A DNA stretch of 64,000 nucleotides from DATLSM01 sp963722965 (lineage in GTDB: Bacteria > Actinomycetota > Thermoleophilia > Solirubrobacterales > 70-9): contig CAVROX010000014.1 in assembly GCA_963722965.1 (NCBI GenBank), forward strand, positions 1 to 64,000. The letters run 5' to 3'. Shown here piece by piece: positions 25,888-33,635 of this stretch (the first letter of the stretch is position 1; every line of letters begins with the position of its first letter). The notes under the pieces are model-generated. The model ran no database searches, was not told the origin of the DNA, and saw only the letters and a list, made by a program, of their open reading frames with translations. The translations under genes and the position numbers were made by a program.

Positions 25888-26604
25888 ATGCTTCCCAAGC
25901 AGACCGAGGATCTTGACTTCCGCTTTGCCGACCGGCGGGACGCCGGCCGCCAGCTGGCAGAGCAGCTGGTGCCGCTGGCGGACGAGCACCCGGTCATCAT
26001 CGCGCTGCCCCGCGGTGGCGTGCCGGTGGCCAGAGAGGTCGCGGTGGCACTGGCAGCGCCGCTGGACATCCTCGCGGTTCGCAAGCTGGGCGCCCCCCAC
26101 AACCCCGAGTACGGCATCGGTGCGGTTGCCGAGGACGGGACCCGGCTGATCGACGCCGAGGCGGTGGCCGGCCTGGGAATCAGCGGTGGGGTGCTCGAGA
26201 AGATCATCGACCGCGAGACCGCCGAGCTGCGCCGCCGCGTCCGCCTCTACCGCGACGACCGCCCGCCGCTGGACCTCAAGGGTCGTACCGTGATCGTCGT
26301 CGACGACGGCATCGCTACCGGAGTTACCGACACCGCGGCGCTGCGCGCGCTGCGCCGGCAGGCGCCACGGCGAACCGTCCTCGCGGTGCCCGTCTGCGCG
26401 CCGGACACGGTCCGGCGCCTGCGCGGAGAGGCAGACGATGTCGTCTGCCTGCTGGTGCCACCGCTGCTTTATGGGGTCGGCCAGTGGTACCGCGACTTCT
26501 CACAGGTCTCCGACGCGGAGGTCGTGGCGGTGTTGGGGGAATTCCACAATGCCGCGCCTGAGCTGCGCGCGGGGCGGGGAAGTCGCGGCAGGGGGCAGGG
26601 ATGA
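25888..26604 (+). CDS. Phosphoribosyltransferase family protein
   Basis: 238 residues, type I PRTase fold. The PRPP-binding loop is VIVVDDGIATGVT; the N-terminal part has VIIALPRGGVPVAREVA and AVRKLGAPHNPEYGIGAV, the form found in stand-alone actinobacterial PRTase-domain proteins rather than in classical purine or pyrimidine salvage enzymes. Base or alternative substrate unknown. A 4-base overlap couples it to the following site-2 protease, and an 11-base gap ties it to the alcohol dehydrogenase. Confidence 0.85.
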   Translation: MLPKQTEDLDFRFADRRDAGRQLAEQLVPLADEHPVIIALPRGGVPVAREVAVALAAPLDILAVRKLGAPHNPEYGIGAVAEDGTRLIDAEAVAGLGISGGVLEKIIDRETAELRRRVRLYRDDRPPLDLKGRTVIVVDDGIATGVTDTAALRALRRQAPRRTVLAVPVCAPDTVRRLRGEADDVVCLLVPPLLYGVGQWYRDFSQVSDAEVVAVLGEFHNAAPELRAGRGSRGRGQG

Positions 26605-27746
26605 GCCGCGGCAGCATTCGCATCGGCCGGCTCGCCGGCATCCCGATCGGGGTGCAGCCGCTGTGGGTGGTGATCGTCGCGCTGATCACCTGGTCGCTGG
26701 GTGCCGCCTACTACCCCGAACAGGTCTCCGGCATCGCTCCCGGGCTCTCCTATGCCCTCGGCCTGCTCAGCGCCCTGCTCCTCTTTGCCAGCATCCTTCT
26801 CCACGAGCTGGGTCACGCGATCGTCGCGCGCCGCCGCGGGGTCGCGATCGAGGAGATCGACCTCTGGCTGCTGGGCGGCGTCTCCCGGATGAAGGGTTAC
26901 CCGAAGACCGCCGGGGATGAGCTGCGCTTCGCGATCGCCGGCCCCGCCGTCACCTTGGTGATCGCCGCCGCCTTCGGTGCGATCGCGCTGGCCCTGCCGC
27001 CCTCGTCCCCCGCCGCGCTGCGGGCGGTCGTCGAATACCAGGTGCTGATCAACTGCGCGATCCTCGTTTTCAACCTCTTGCCCGCCTTTCCCCTTGACGG
27101 GGGCCGCGTTGCCCGGGCGCTGATCTGGGCCCGGGTCGGTGACCTCTCTCGGGCCACCGCGACCGCTGCCGGCATCGGACGCATCTTCGGCTACGGGATG
27201 ATCGGGATTGGACTGCTCGCCACGCTGGGTGGGGCCTTTGGCGGGATCTGGCTCGCCCTGATCGGCGTGTTTGTGATCTTCGCCGCCAAAGCCGAAGAGG
27301 GAGGACTGCGGGTCCGCACCGCCTTCGCCGGCCGCGAGGCGGGGCGGTTCATGTCGTTTCCGGCGGTCAGCGTAGCGGCTGAGGCGAGCATCGAGGAAGC
27401 TGTCGAGGACCGCTTCGTCCGGTACCGCTACTCCGCCTTTCCGGTGCTCGATCAGGGAAGGCCGGTGGGGCTAATCGACCTGCATGCAGTCGATCGCGTC
27501 CCGCCGCATCGCCGGGCCAAGGTCACGGTCGGCGAGGTGGCCGTCGTTGACCCCGATCTGATCGTCGATCAGCACCAAGACGTCGCCGAGCTGCTGGAGC
27601 GTCCCGCCTTCCAGCGCGTCGGGCGGGCGGTGGTGCTCACACCCGGCAACGACGTCGGGATCCTCTCGATCACCGACGTCAACCGTGCCCTGCGGGCGTT
27701 TGACCTGACGAAGGCCCCTCCCGCGGTGGAGGCCCGCTCGGCCTGA
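26601..27746 (+). CDS. Site-2 protease family metalloprotease with CBS domains
   Basis: M50 intramembrane zinc protease, 381 residues. Zinc-binding HELGH in LLHELGHAIVARRRGV and the second ligand motif NLLPAFPLDGGRV are intact, set in about six membrane helices; residues about 245-370 form a CBS pair (FMSFPAVSVAAEASIEEAVE and later GILSITDVNRAL). This Rip3-like architecture suggests regulated cleavage of a membrane protein such as an anti-sigma factor, with CBS sensing nucleotides. ATG within an ATGA overlap with the PRTase. Its 3' end overlaps the opposite-strand membrane gene by 68 bases. Confidence 0.93.
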   Translation: MSRGSIRIGRLAGIPIGVQPLWVVIVALITWSLGAAYYPEQVSGIAPGLSYALGLLSALLLFASILLHELGHAIVARRRGVAIEEIDLWLLGGVSRMKGYPKTAGDELRFAIAGPAVTLVIAAAFGAIALALPPSSPAALRAVVEYQVLINCAILVFNLLPAFPLDGGRVARALIWARVGDLSRATATAAGIGRIFGYGMIGIGLLATLGGAFGGIWLALIGVFVIFAAKAEEGGLRVRTAFAGREAGRFMSFPAVSVAAEASIEEAVEDRFVRYRYSAFPVLDQGRPVGLIDLHAVDRVPPHRRAKVTVGEVAVVDPDLIVDQHQDVAELLERPAFQRVGRAVVLTPGNDVGILSITDVNRALRAFDLTKAPPAVEARSA

Positions 27747-28689
27747 GCGCCGCCTCACCGTTGGAGACGGTCTCGCTGGCGAGTTCCCGCCGCAGCAGTG
27801 CGAGGCCGAGCAGGCCGCCGAGGCCGGGGACCCAGAAGGCGATCGCGTGGTATGCCAATACCGCCGCGGCCGCGTGAACCGGCGCGATGCCGTAGATGAC
27901 GAGGGTCGCGACAAGGCCGCCGTCGAGCACCCCAACCCCACCGGGGACGGGGATCAGGTTGGCGAGGTAACCGATGATGTAGGCGAGGGTGAGGGGCGCC
28001 AGCGGCGGGCGGTCGCCGAGGGCGGCGAACATCGCCCAGAGGACGGAGATGTCAAAGACCAGGTAGCCGATCGACCCCAAAAGGCGCCAACTTGGTCTTC
28101 GCAGTGCGTACTCTGCCTCGCGGATCCCGGCGAGGAGGTCGCTGATCCAGGCCGGGCCGCCGGGTCGGGAGGTCCGCAGCGATCGGCGAGCGGGCAGCGC
28201 GAGCACGACCCCCGTCACCAGGCAGCCGGCGAAAATCGGCGACGCCGCCCGCAGGAAGTCCTCCGGGCCCGCGGAGACCCCGCTGACCAGGAGCGCTCCG
28301 GCGAGGACCATCGCGGCGACGCTGGCGGCGCTGGTGATGAAAAACAGGGCGCTGGAGCGCTGGAGGATCGAGCGGGTGGACATTCCCGCGAGGTGCATCA
28401 ACCAGCCGCCGATGGCGAGGCCGCCGATCCCGCCCGCCGGCAGCAGCACCCCGGTGGCCATCTCAGTCCACGCCAGCCTGCGCGCCGGGTGGGCTTGGAG
28501 GGGTGCGAAGAAGAGCCGGAAGACGACGACGAAGCTCGCGCAGGAGGCCAGCTCGAGTGCGATCCCCACCGCGACCCAGCCGGGGTTCATGTGGTCGATT
28601 GCCCGCAGCACTTCGCGCAGCGGCGGGATCGCGAGCAGCAGTCCGAGCAAGAGGACCCCAAGCAAAACCGCCATGACCAGGCGGCGCAC
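27679..28689 (-). CDS. Lysylphosphatidylglycerol synthase TM-region (UPF0104) family protein
   Basis: 336 residues with about eight membrane helices. The LPG_synthase_TM family pattern is visible, including GGWLMHLAGMSTRSILQRS and IGYLANLIPVPGGVGVLDGG. Members resemble the flippase part of MprF without the aminoacyl-transfer domain, so lipid translocation is plausible but not proven. GTG start at 28689; no ATG lies upstream before an in-frame stop. The C-terminal 22 codons overlap the opposite-strand protease gene end. Confidence 0.85.
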   Translation of the reverse strand: MRRLVMAVLLGVLLLGLLLAIPPLREVLRAIDHMNPGWVAVGIALELASCASFVVVFRLFFAPLQAHPARRLAWTEMATGVLLPAGGIGGLAIGGWLMHLAGMSTRSILQRSSALFFITSAASVAAMVLAGALLVSGVSAGPEDFLRAASPIFAGCLVTGVVLALPARRSLRTSRPGGPAWISDLLAGIREAEYALRRPSWRLLGSIGYLVFDISVLWAMFAALGDRPPLAPLTLAYIIGYLANLIPVPGGVGVLDGGLVATLVIYGIAPVHAAAAVLAYHAIAFWVPGLGGLLGLALLRRELASETVSNGEAALRPSGPPPREGPSSGQTPAGHG

Positions 28690-28791
28690 GACGCCCCGCC
28701 GGTCGATAGGCGGAGCTTCCCCGGCTACCGTGGCGCGCTCCCTTCGTCGTCGCTTGGCGATTGGGCGACGCTACCGATTGGGCTCGCTGTC

Positions 28792-29406
28792 TCAGCGGCC
28801 GGGGAGCTGGGAGAGCCAGGGGCTGGCGAGCGAGAGCGTCGCCAAGGCCAGCACCAGGCCAGCCAGCAAAGAGGCGCACAGCAGCGATATCCGCAGACCC
28901 GAGCCCGCCAGGGCCGCCTCGCGGCCGCCCACCCTGCGCCAGTCTCCGATCGCCAGCCGCGGTAACTCGAAGATGTGTCCCAGTACGTGGGCGCTCATCA
29001 GCACAAACCAGAGGATGAAGCTCGCCTTGTGCAGGAATCTGATCGGACTGCCAGCCCCCGGACCTTCGATCAGCAGCATGACACCGGTTCCAAACAGCGC
29101 CACGGTGGCGAGGATGACCGCTGGCCCGAGTAGCCGCATCGGTCTGGGCGGTGGGCCCTTGCGACGGTAGCGGGCATCGCCTGCGTAGTAGCGGGTAAAG
29201 CGCCAGCCCGTGCTGGCGAGCTTGACCAAAACCGGCCCGATCAGGAGCATGCCGATGAAGATGTGGGGGCCACGCAACCTGCCAATCAGCGGGATCGTCA
29301 GCCCCTCTGCGGCGAGCAGGACGAGCAGGATTGCCGCCGCGCCGCCGGTGATGCGCGAGTTTCCCTCGACACCGTCGTGGACCTCGACCGTGCCCTGGCT
29401 GTACAT
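28792..29406 (-). CDS. Putative b-type cytochrome-like membrane protein
   Basis: 204 residues, about five membrane helices. The helix LHKASFILWFVLMSAHVLGH has histidines 14 apart and an earlier helix begins GPHIFIGMLLIGPVLVKL, an arrangement like cytochrome b561 / DUF4405-type heme membrane proteins. No soluble redox domain. Divergent from the DoxX-Rieske gene across 97 bases, so it may be an electron-transfer partner of it. Family placement is by pattern only. Confidence 0.55.
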   Translation of the reverse strand: MYSQGTVEVHDGVEGNSRITGGAAAILLVLLAAEGLTIPLIGRLRGPHIFIGMLLIGPVLVKLASTGWRFTRYYAGDARYRRKGPPPRPMRLLGPAVILATVALFGTGVMLLIEGPGAGSPIRFLHKASFILWFVLMSAHVLGHIFELPRLAIGDWRRVGGREAALAGSGLRISLLCASLLAGLVLALATLSLASPWLSQLPGR

Positions 29407-29503
29407 CGGGGCGATGCTGAGCGTGCGCGCTTACGCGCGGCTAACGCCGGGATGAGAGCTCTCTAATGGTGGTCTGAACGAGGGTTTAGGCCAGCTGAAG
29501 AAA

Positions 29504-30520
29504 GTGCGCTCGATGTCTGTCTCTCCGGCCAAGGCGCTTTTCCCCCTGCGCCTCTTCCTCGGCGTCACGTTCACCTACGCGGGAATCCAAAAGCTGAGCG
29601 ATCCCGGCTTCCTGCACCCTGGCGCGCCGACCTACATTGGCACCCAGCTACACGGCTTTGCCACCGGCACGCCGGGAGGCTTCATCCTGCGCACCTTTGC
29701 CTTGCCTCACCCCGAACTGGCGGGCATCGGAGTAGCGATCGCCGAGATCCTGATCGGAATGCTGGCCACCGCCGGGCTCTTCACCCAGGCTGCTGCCGCA
29801 TGCGGGATGGCATTGAACTTCCTGCTTTTCCTCACCGCGAGCTGGCACACCACGCCCTACTTCCTCGGTCCCGACCTCGTCTTCTCATTCGCCTGGCTGC
29901 CGTTCGTGCTGGCCGGAGCGAGCGGGCAGCCGGCCCTCGACAATGTCCTCAGCCGGCCCCGGGCGGGGGTGGCCCGGCGCACCCAGCTGGGTCCGGCCGG
30001 GGAGGGGGCAGCTGGTGAGGTGCTCGCCACCTCGACTCGCCGCGTGTTGCTGGCCGAGTTTGCCGGTATGGCGGCTGCGATCGCCGCGGTCTCGGCCCTG
30101 GCCAAGGGGACCTACTCCGGGCCGCATTCGTTGGCCGGGCGCTCGTCGGCGCGGTCGGGTGGGTCGCCGGCCGGTGGCGCCGGCGCCGGCAGGCACTCAT
30201 CCGCGCTGCCTTCGGGCGCGGTCAAACTCCGACCGGCCAACCGGTTGGCCAGCGGGCAGGCCGTCACCTACAGCGACCCCGCCGACGGTTCGCCCGACAT
30301 CCTGATCCGCGAGTCCGATGGCGGCCTCAAGGCATTCAGCGCCGTCTGCACCCACGCCGGTTGCACTGTCGGCTACGAAGGCGGGGTGATCGTCTGTCCC
30401 TGCCACGGCGGCGAGTACAGCGCCGAAACTGGAGAAGTGATCGCCGGCCCGCCACCCAGCGGTCTGGCGCCGAAGAAGGTTCTGGAAGCGGGCGGGGAGA
30501 TCTACGCCCTGCCGAGTTAG
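29504..30520 (+). CDS. DoxX-like membrane protein fused to a Rieske [2Fe-2S] domain
   Basis: 338 residues. Residues about 10-150 form a four-helix DoxX/DoxD domain (LFPLRLFLGVTFTYAGIQKL at the start); a Gly/Ser/Ala-rich linker with a further hydrophobic segment (about 185-205) follows; residues about 235-338 are a Rieske domain with CTHAGC and CPCHGG binding the cluster. DoxD proteins act in thiosulfate:quinone reduction and DoxX in redox stress complexes, so a membrane oxidoreductase is likely. GTG at 29504 or ATG at 29513. Stop overlaps the convergent histidine kinase stop by 4 bases. Confidence 0.88.
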   Translation: MRSMSVSPAKALFPLRLFLGVTFTYAGIQKLSDPGFLHPGAPTYIGTQLHGFATGTPGGFILRTFALPHPELAGIGVAIAEILIGMLATAGLFTQAAAACGMALNFLLFLTASWHTTPYFLGPDLVFSFAWLPFVLAGASGQPALDNVLSRPRAGVARRTQLGPAGEGAAGEVLATSTRRVLLAEFAGMAAAIAAVSALAKGTYSGPHSLAGRSSARSGGSPAGGAGAGRHSSALPSGAVKLRPANRLASGQAVTYSDPADGSPDILIRESDGGLKAFSAVCTHAGCTVGYEGGVIVCPCHGGEYSAETGEVIAGPPPSGLAPKKVLEAGGEIYALPS

Positions 30521-31659
30521 GCAACCTGCGCTGCGAAGCCGCTCAGCTCAAAGGCGACCCGCGCCCCCCCCAATGGCGAGTCCTCCACCCAGATCCGCCC
30601 ACCGTGCAACTCGACGATCGAGCGGGCGATCGCCAGCCCCAGCCCACTGCCACCCGAACCGCGATCCCGTCCCCGCTCGCTGCGGTGGAAGCGGTCAAAG
30701 ACCCGCTCGCGTTCGCCGCGGTCGATCCCCGGACCGTCGTCGTCAACGCGAATCGTCAGCCGCGCGCCGCGCGCCTCAGCAGATAGCGCCACCCGACCGC
30801 TTGGACCGGCATGGCGGCGAGCGTTGGCCAGCAGGTTGCGGATCACCTGGGTCAACTGATCGGCGTCGGCGCGCAGGGACCCGGCGGGCAGCCGACCGAC
30901 CTCCACCTCCCCGAGCGAGTTGTCCTCGACGAGCTCAAGCAAAAAGAGCGAGAGGGGGATTTCGCGTCGATGCAGCGGGGCCTGCTCGTCAAGGCGGGCG
31001 AGGGTGAGGAGGTCCTCGACAAGTCGCTCGATCCGCGCCATCTCGGTCAGCACGACGGCCTCGACCCTCCTTATCTCCGCGGCGCCGGGATGCTCGCTGC
31101 GGGCCAGCACCTCAAGCTGCCCGCGGATCGCGGTAAGCGGCGTGCGCAGCTCGTGGGAGGCATCAGAGACGAACTGGCGCTGGCGAGAGAAGGCGCCCTC
31201 GAGTCGCTCCAGCATGCGGTCGAAGGCCTCGGCGAGGGTCCGAACCTCAACCGCAGCTCCCCCCTCCGGGCCGATCCGGGGCGTCAGGTCGCCGGCGCCG
31301 ACCGCGGTTGCGGTCGCGGCCATGCGCCGCAGCGGCGCAGCGGTGCGGGCGGCGAGCAGGTAGCCGGCGAGCAGCGCGGCGCCGAGGGTGAGGGCGGCGG
31401 TGATCAGAAATGTGCGCCCAACCTCGGCCTGGGCCTCCTCGATCGGTGACAGCGTCGATCTGTCGCCGTGGTCTGTGTCACCCGATCTCCCGGGCGGGCC
31501 GGCGGCCTCGCGCTGCTCCTCGTTTCTGATCACCGTCGACTCGTCGTTCATCTCGTGGCGGACGAACCCGTACAGCACCCCGAAGGCGGCGAGGACGATC
31601 GCGGCGATCGAGAGCGCAAGCCTGCCGCGCAGGCCCAGGCGCCGCCAGGAGCCCGTCAT
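30517..31659 (-). CDS. Membrane sensor histidine kinase (OmpR partner)
   Basis: 380 residues. Two membrane helices (about 13-31 and 85-104) bracket a short extracytoplasmic loop of about 50 residues rich in Asp, Glu and Arg. HAMP (about 105-160), HisKA with DASHELRTPLTAIRGQLEVL, and HATPase_c with N box (IRNLLANARRHAG), DDDGPGID and SGLGLAIARSIVELHGG. The small sensor loop suggests detection of ions or envelope state. Its ATG overlaps the response regulator stop by 4 bases. Confidence 0.93.
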   Translation of the reverse strand: MTGSWRRLGLRGRLALSIAAIVLAAFGVLYGFVRHEMNDESTVIRNEEQREAAGPPGRSGDTDHGDRSTLSPIEEAQAEVGRTFLITAALTLGAALLAGYLLAARTAAPLRRMAATATAVGAGDLTPRIGPEGGAAVEVRTLAEAFDRMLERLEGAFSRQRQFVSDASHELRTPLTAIRGQLEVLARSEHPGAAEIRRVEAVVLTEMARIERLVEDLLTLARLDEQAPLHRREIPLSLFLLELVEDNSLGEVEVGRLPAGSLRADADQLTQVIRNLLANARRHAGPSGRVALSAEARGARLTIRVDDDGPGIDRGERERVFDRFHRSERGRDRGSGGSGLGLAIARSIVELHGGRIWVEDSPLGGARVAFELSGFAAQVA

Positions 31660-32333
31660 CCCCGCTCGGCCAGCCGGTAGCCGACCGAGCGCACGGTCTC
31701 GATCGGCGCCGGCGAGTTAGGCAGGGCGAGCCGCCGTCGCAGGTAGCCGATGTAGACCTGGACGACGTTGGTGCCCGGGTCGTGGTCATAACCCCAAACG
31801 GCGGAGAGGATCTCGCGGTGCGTGCAGACCTGACCGCTGTGGCGCATCAGGTAGGCAAGCAGCGCGGACTCGCGCTCGGGCAAGCGAACCGAGAGCCCGT
31901 TGCGATCGGCCCGCCGCGCCAGCAGGTCGAGCCGTATGCCCCCCGCCTCCAGTGTCGTTGCTGTCGCCTCGCTACCGGGGTGGCGCAGGTGGGCCCTGAT
32001 CCGAGCCGCAAGCTCCTCGAAGGAGAACGGCTTGGTCATGTAGTCGGTGGCGCCATTGTCCAGACCCTCCACCCGGTCCCCGATCTCCCCCTTTGCGGTG
32101 AGCACGATTACCGGCAGAGCCGGCATGGCGCGGCGGATCGACTCCAGGACGTCCATGCCGTCGCGCTCGGGCAGCATCCGGTCGAGGACCACCAGGTCGA
32201 CGGCACGGGCGAGGGCCAGGCGCTCGCCCTCGACGCCGTCGCGGGCGGTGAGGACGGTGTAGCCCTCGGCCTCGAGTCCGCGCTCAAGGAAGTCGGCGAT
32301 CGCCGCTTCGTCCTCGACGACCAGAATCTCCAC
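31656..32333 (-). CDS. OmpR/PhoB-family response regulator
   Basis: 225 residues from the GTG at 32333, where the receiver begins (VEILVVEDEAAIADFLERG); the longer open frame upstream would run into the PadR gene end. Phospho-acceptor Asp in DLVVLDRMLPERDGMDVL, Lys in TDYMTKPFSFEELAARI, and a C-terminal winged helix with LLAYLMRHSGQVCTHREIL, VWGYDHDPGTNVVQVYI and RSVGYRLAERG. Cotranscribed with the kinase through a 4-base overlap. Confidence 0.93.
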   Translation of the reverse strand: MEILVVEDEAAIADFLERGLEAEGYTVLTARDGVEGERLALARAVDLVVLDRMLPERDGMDVLESIRRAMPALPVIVLTAKGEIGDRVEGLDNGATDYMTKPFSFEELAARIRAHLRHPGSEATATTLEAGGIRLDLLARRADRNGLSVRLPERESALLAYLMRHSGQVCTHREILSAVWGYDHDPGTNVVQVYIGYLRRRLALPNSPAPIETVRSVGYRLAERG

Positions 32334-32385
32334 CCTCTCGATGCTAGCCCTCGCCACAGCCTGGCGTTTGGCGCGACCCCGCGGC

Positions 32386-32928
32386 TCAACCCTCCTCGGC
32401 GAGGATCGCGTAGATCTTGCGACGAGTCTCATCGAGCAGTTCGCGGACCCGCTTCTGCTGTCCGTGATCGGCTGCCGTGAAGGCCTGGCGGATCGCGTGG
32501 TGCAGCTTCTTCATCGAGGCGGCGAGCTGGATCTGCTCCGGCGCAGCGTCGGCGCGGACCGCGTCCCAGGGGGTTGTCTCGGTCGCCTTCTCGGCCTGCT
32601 CGTCGGCGCCCGCATCGGTGAGCGCGAAACGGCGCTTGCCCTCGATCTCTTGGCCGCTGATCAAACCCTCGTCCTCGAGCAGTTGCAGGGTCGGGTAGAT
32701 CGATCCGGCGCTCGGGGCCCAGGCTCCGTCGGTGCGCGCCTCGATCTCTTTGATCATCTCGTAGCCGTGCATCGGCCGCTCCGCGAGCAAGGCCAAGACC
32801 GCGGCCCGAACGTCGCCTCGCCTTGCCCGGGGACCGCCCCGACCGCGGCCGTAGCGAACGGCCCGGCTGCGGGCGAACTCCTCCTGTCGCGGGACGCCGG
32901 CAGCTCTTGGATTGCATCTGTGGTGCAT
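32386..32928 (-). CDS. PadR family transcriptional regulator
   Basis: 180 residues. A basic, Gly/Arg-rich leader of 38 residues, the PadR winged helix (VRAAVLALLAERPMHGYEM, SIYPTLQLLEDEGLI, GKRRFALTDAG) and a C-terminal helical dimerisation region. PadR proteins usually repress an adjacent transporter or themselves on ligand binding. The promoter-proximal region holds palindromic CGATATATCG, a candidate autoregulatory site. ATG at 32928; the true start could be further in, after the basic leader. Confidence 0.9.
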   Translation of the reverse strand: MHHRCNPRAAGVPRQEEFARSRAVRYGRGRGGPRARRGDVRAAVLALLAERPMHGYEMIKEIEARTDGAWAPSAGSIYPTLQLLEDEGLISGQEIEGKRRFALTDAGADEQAEKATETTPWDAVRADAAPEQIQLAASMKKLHHAIRQAFTAADHGQQKRVRELLDETRRKIYAILAEEG

Positions 32929-32949
32929 CGGTTGGTCCTTTCTGTTTTG

Positions 32950-32980
32950 AACTAACGCGATATATCGTAACGTATCGCCC
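32950..32980. promoter_or_regulatory. A/T-rich palindromic element upstream of the PadR gene
   Basis: The perfect palindrome CGATATATCG (32958-32967) is followed by a second related half-site, CGTATCG (32971-32977), in otherwise GC-rich DNA, 30-50 bases before the PadR start. Location and symmetry fit autoregulation by the PadR protein. The rest of the 307-base gap to the DksA-like gene shows no complete gene. Confidence 0.5.
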
Positions 32981-33235
32981 TACGCTGCTCCAGCGATCGT
33001 ACGTGCACGGCGATCGCCGCGATCGGAAAGCTCAGCCGGGAGCGGGCGAGGCGCCTTGAAGCCAGCTCGCGCTCCTCGCGGCTGACCGAGGAGCGATCGA
33101 AATCGCGGGCGGGAATGACCTGATCGCAAGCCAGATTTCTAGCCCGACCACCCCCGAGGGCATCGCAGTTGTGCTCGCCAAGGTCATTCTGGGCGACAAT
33201 GCGCCCCCGACCAACAGGAGATTGGAGATCGCACG

Positions 33236-33616
33236 ATGACAAGTAGGGAGGGTCCAATCGAGGAGAGCCGCGCCCGCGAGCTGTTGGGACGCGAACGCGA
33301 GCGGATCGAGGACTCGCTCGCCGCGCGAGAGCAGATCCTCGCGGCTGAGATCGATGAGATCGACGCTTACACCGACGCGCTCGACGCGGGCGAGCTGATC
33401 GAGGAGGAGGAGGTCGACGACGCCCTCCTCGCGCAGCTGCGGGCAGAGCTTGAGGCGGTCGAACGCGCGGAGAAGCGGCTCGAGGAAGGCGGCTACGGCT
33501 TCTCGGTCGACAGCGGCGAGCCGATCTCCGCTGAGCGCCTCGAGGCGGTTCCCTGGGCCGAGCGCACCGCTGAGGAGCAGGAGCGCTATGAACGGAGCCA
33601 CGGCCGCGCGCTGTAG
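33236..33616 (+). CDS. DksA/TraR-like protein lacking the zinc-finger cysteines
   Basis: 126 residues: a long N-terminal coiled-coil (about 10-85, rich in Glu/Arg, with EIDEIDAYTDALDAGELIEE at the tip) and a C-terminal segment EGGYGFSVDSGEPISAERL that aligns with the DksA zinc finger, where YG-x-C-x2-C-GEPI is normal. All four zinc cysteines are replaced (Ser, Ser, Thr, Glu), yet the surrounding residues including GEPI and RLEAVPWA are kept. DksA proteins enter the RNA polymerase secondary channel. AGGAGATTGGAG precedes the ATG. Probably an RNA polymerase-binding protein that folds without zinc. Confidence 0.85.
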   Translation: MTSREGPIEESRARELLGRERERIEDSLAAREQILAAEIDEIDAYTDALDAGELIEEEEVDDALLAQLRAELEAVERAEKRLEEGGYGFSVDSGEPISAERLEAVPWAERTAEEQERYERSHGRAL

Positions 33617-33635
33617 GCGCTCTCGCTCCGTCTGA

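Noticed and set aside
32980..33235. Possible coding remnant (KLSRERARRLEASSRSS) between PadR and the DksA-like gene
   Set aside because: No start, no family pattern, and an early stop; composition alone is not enough.
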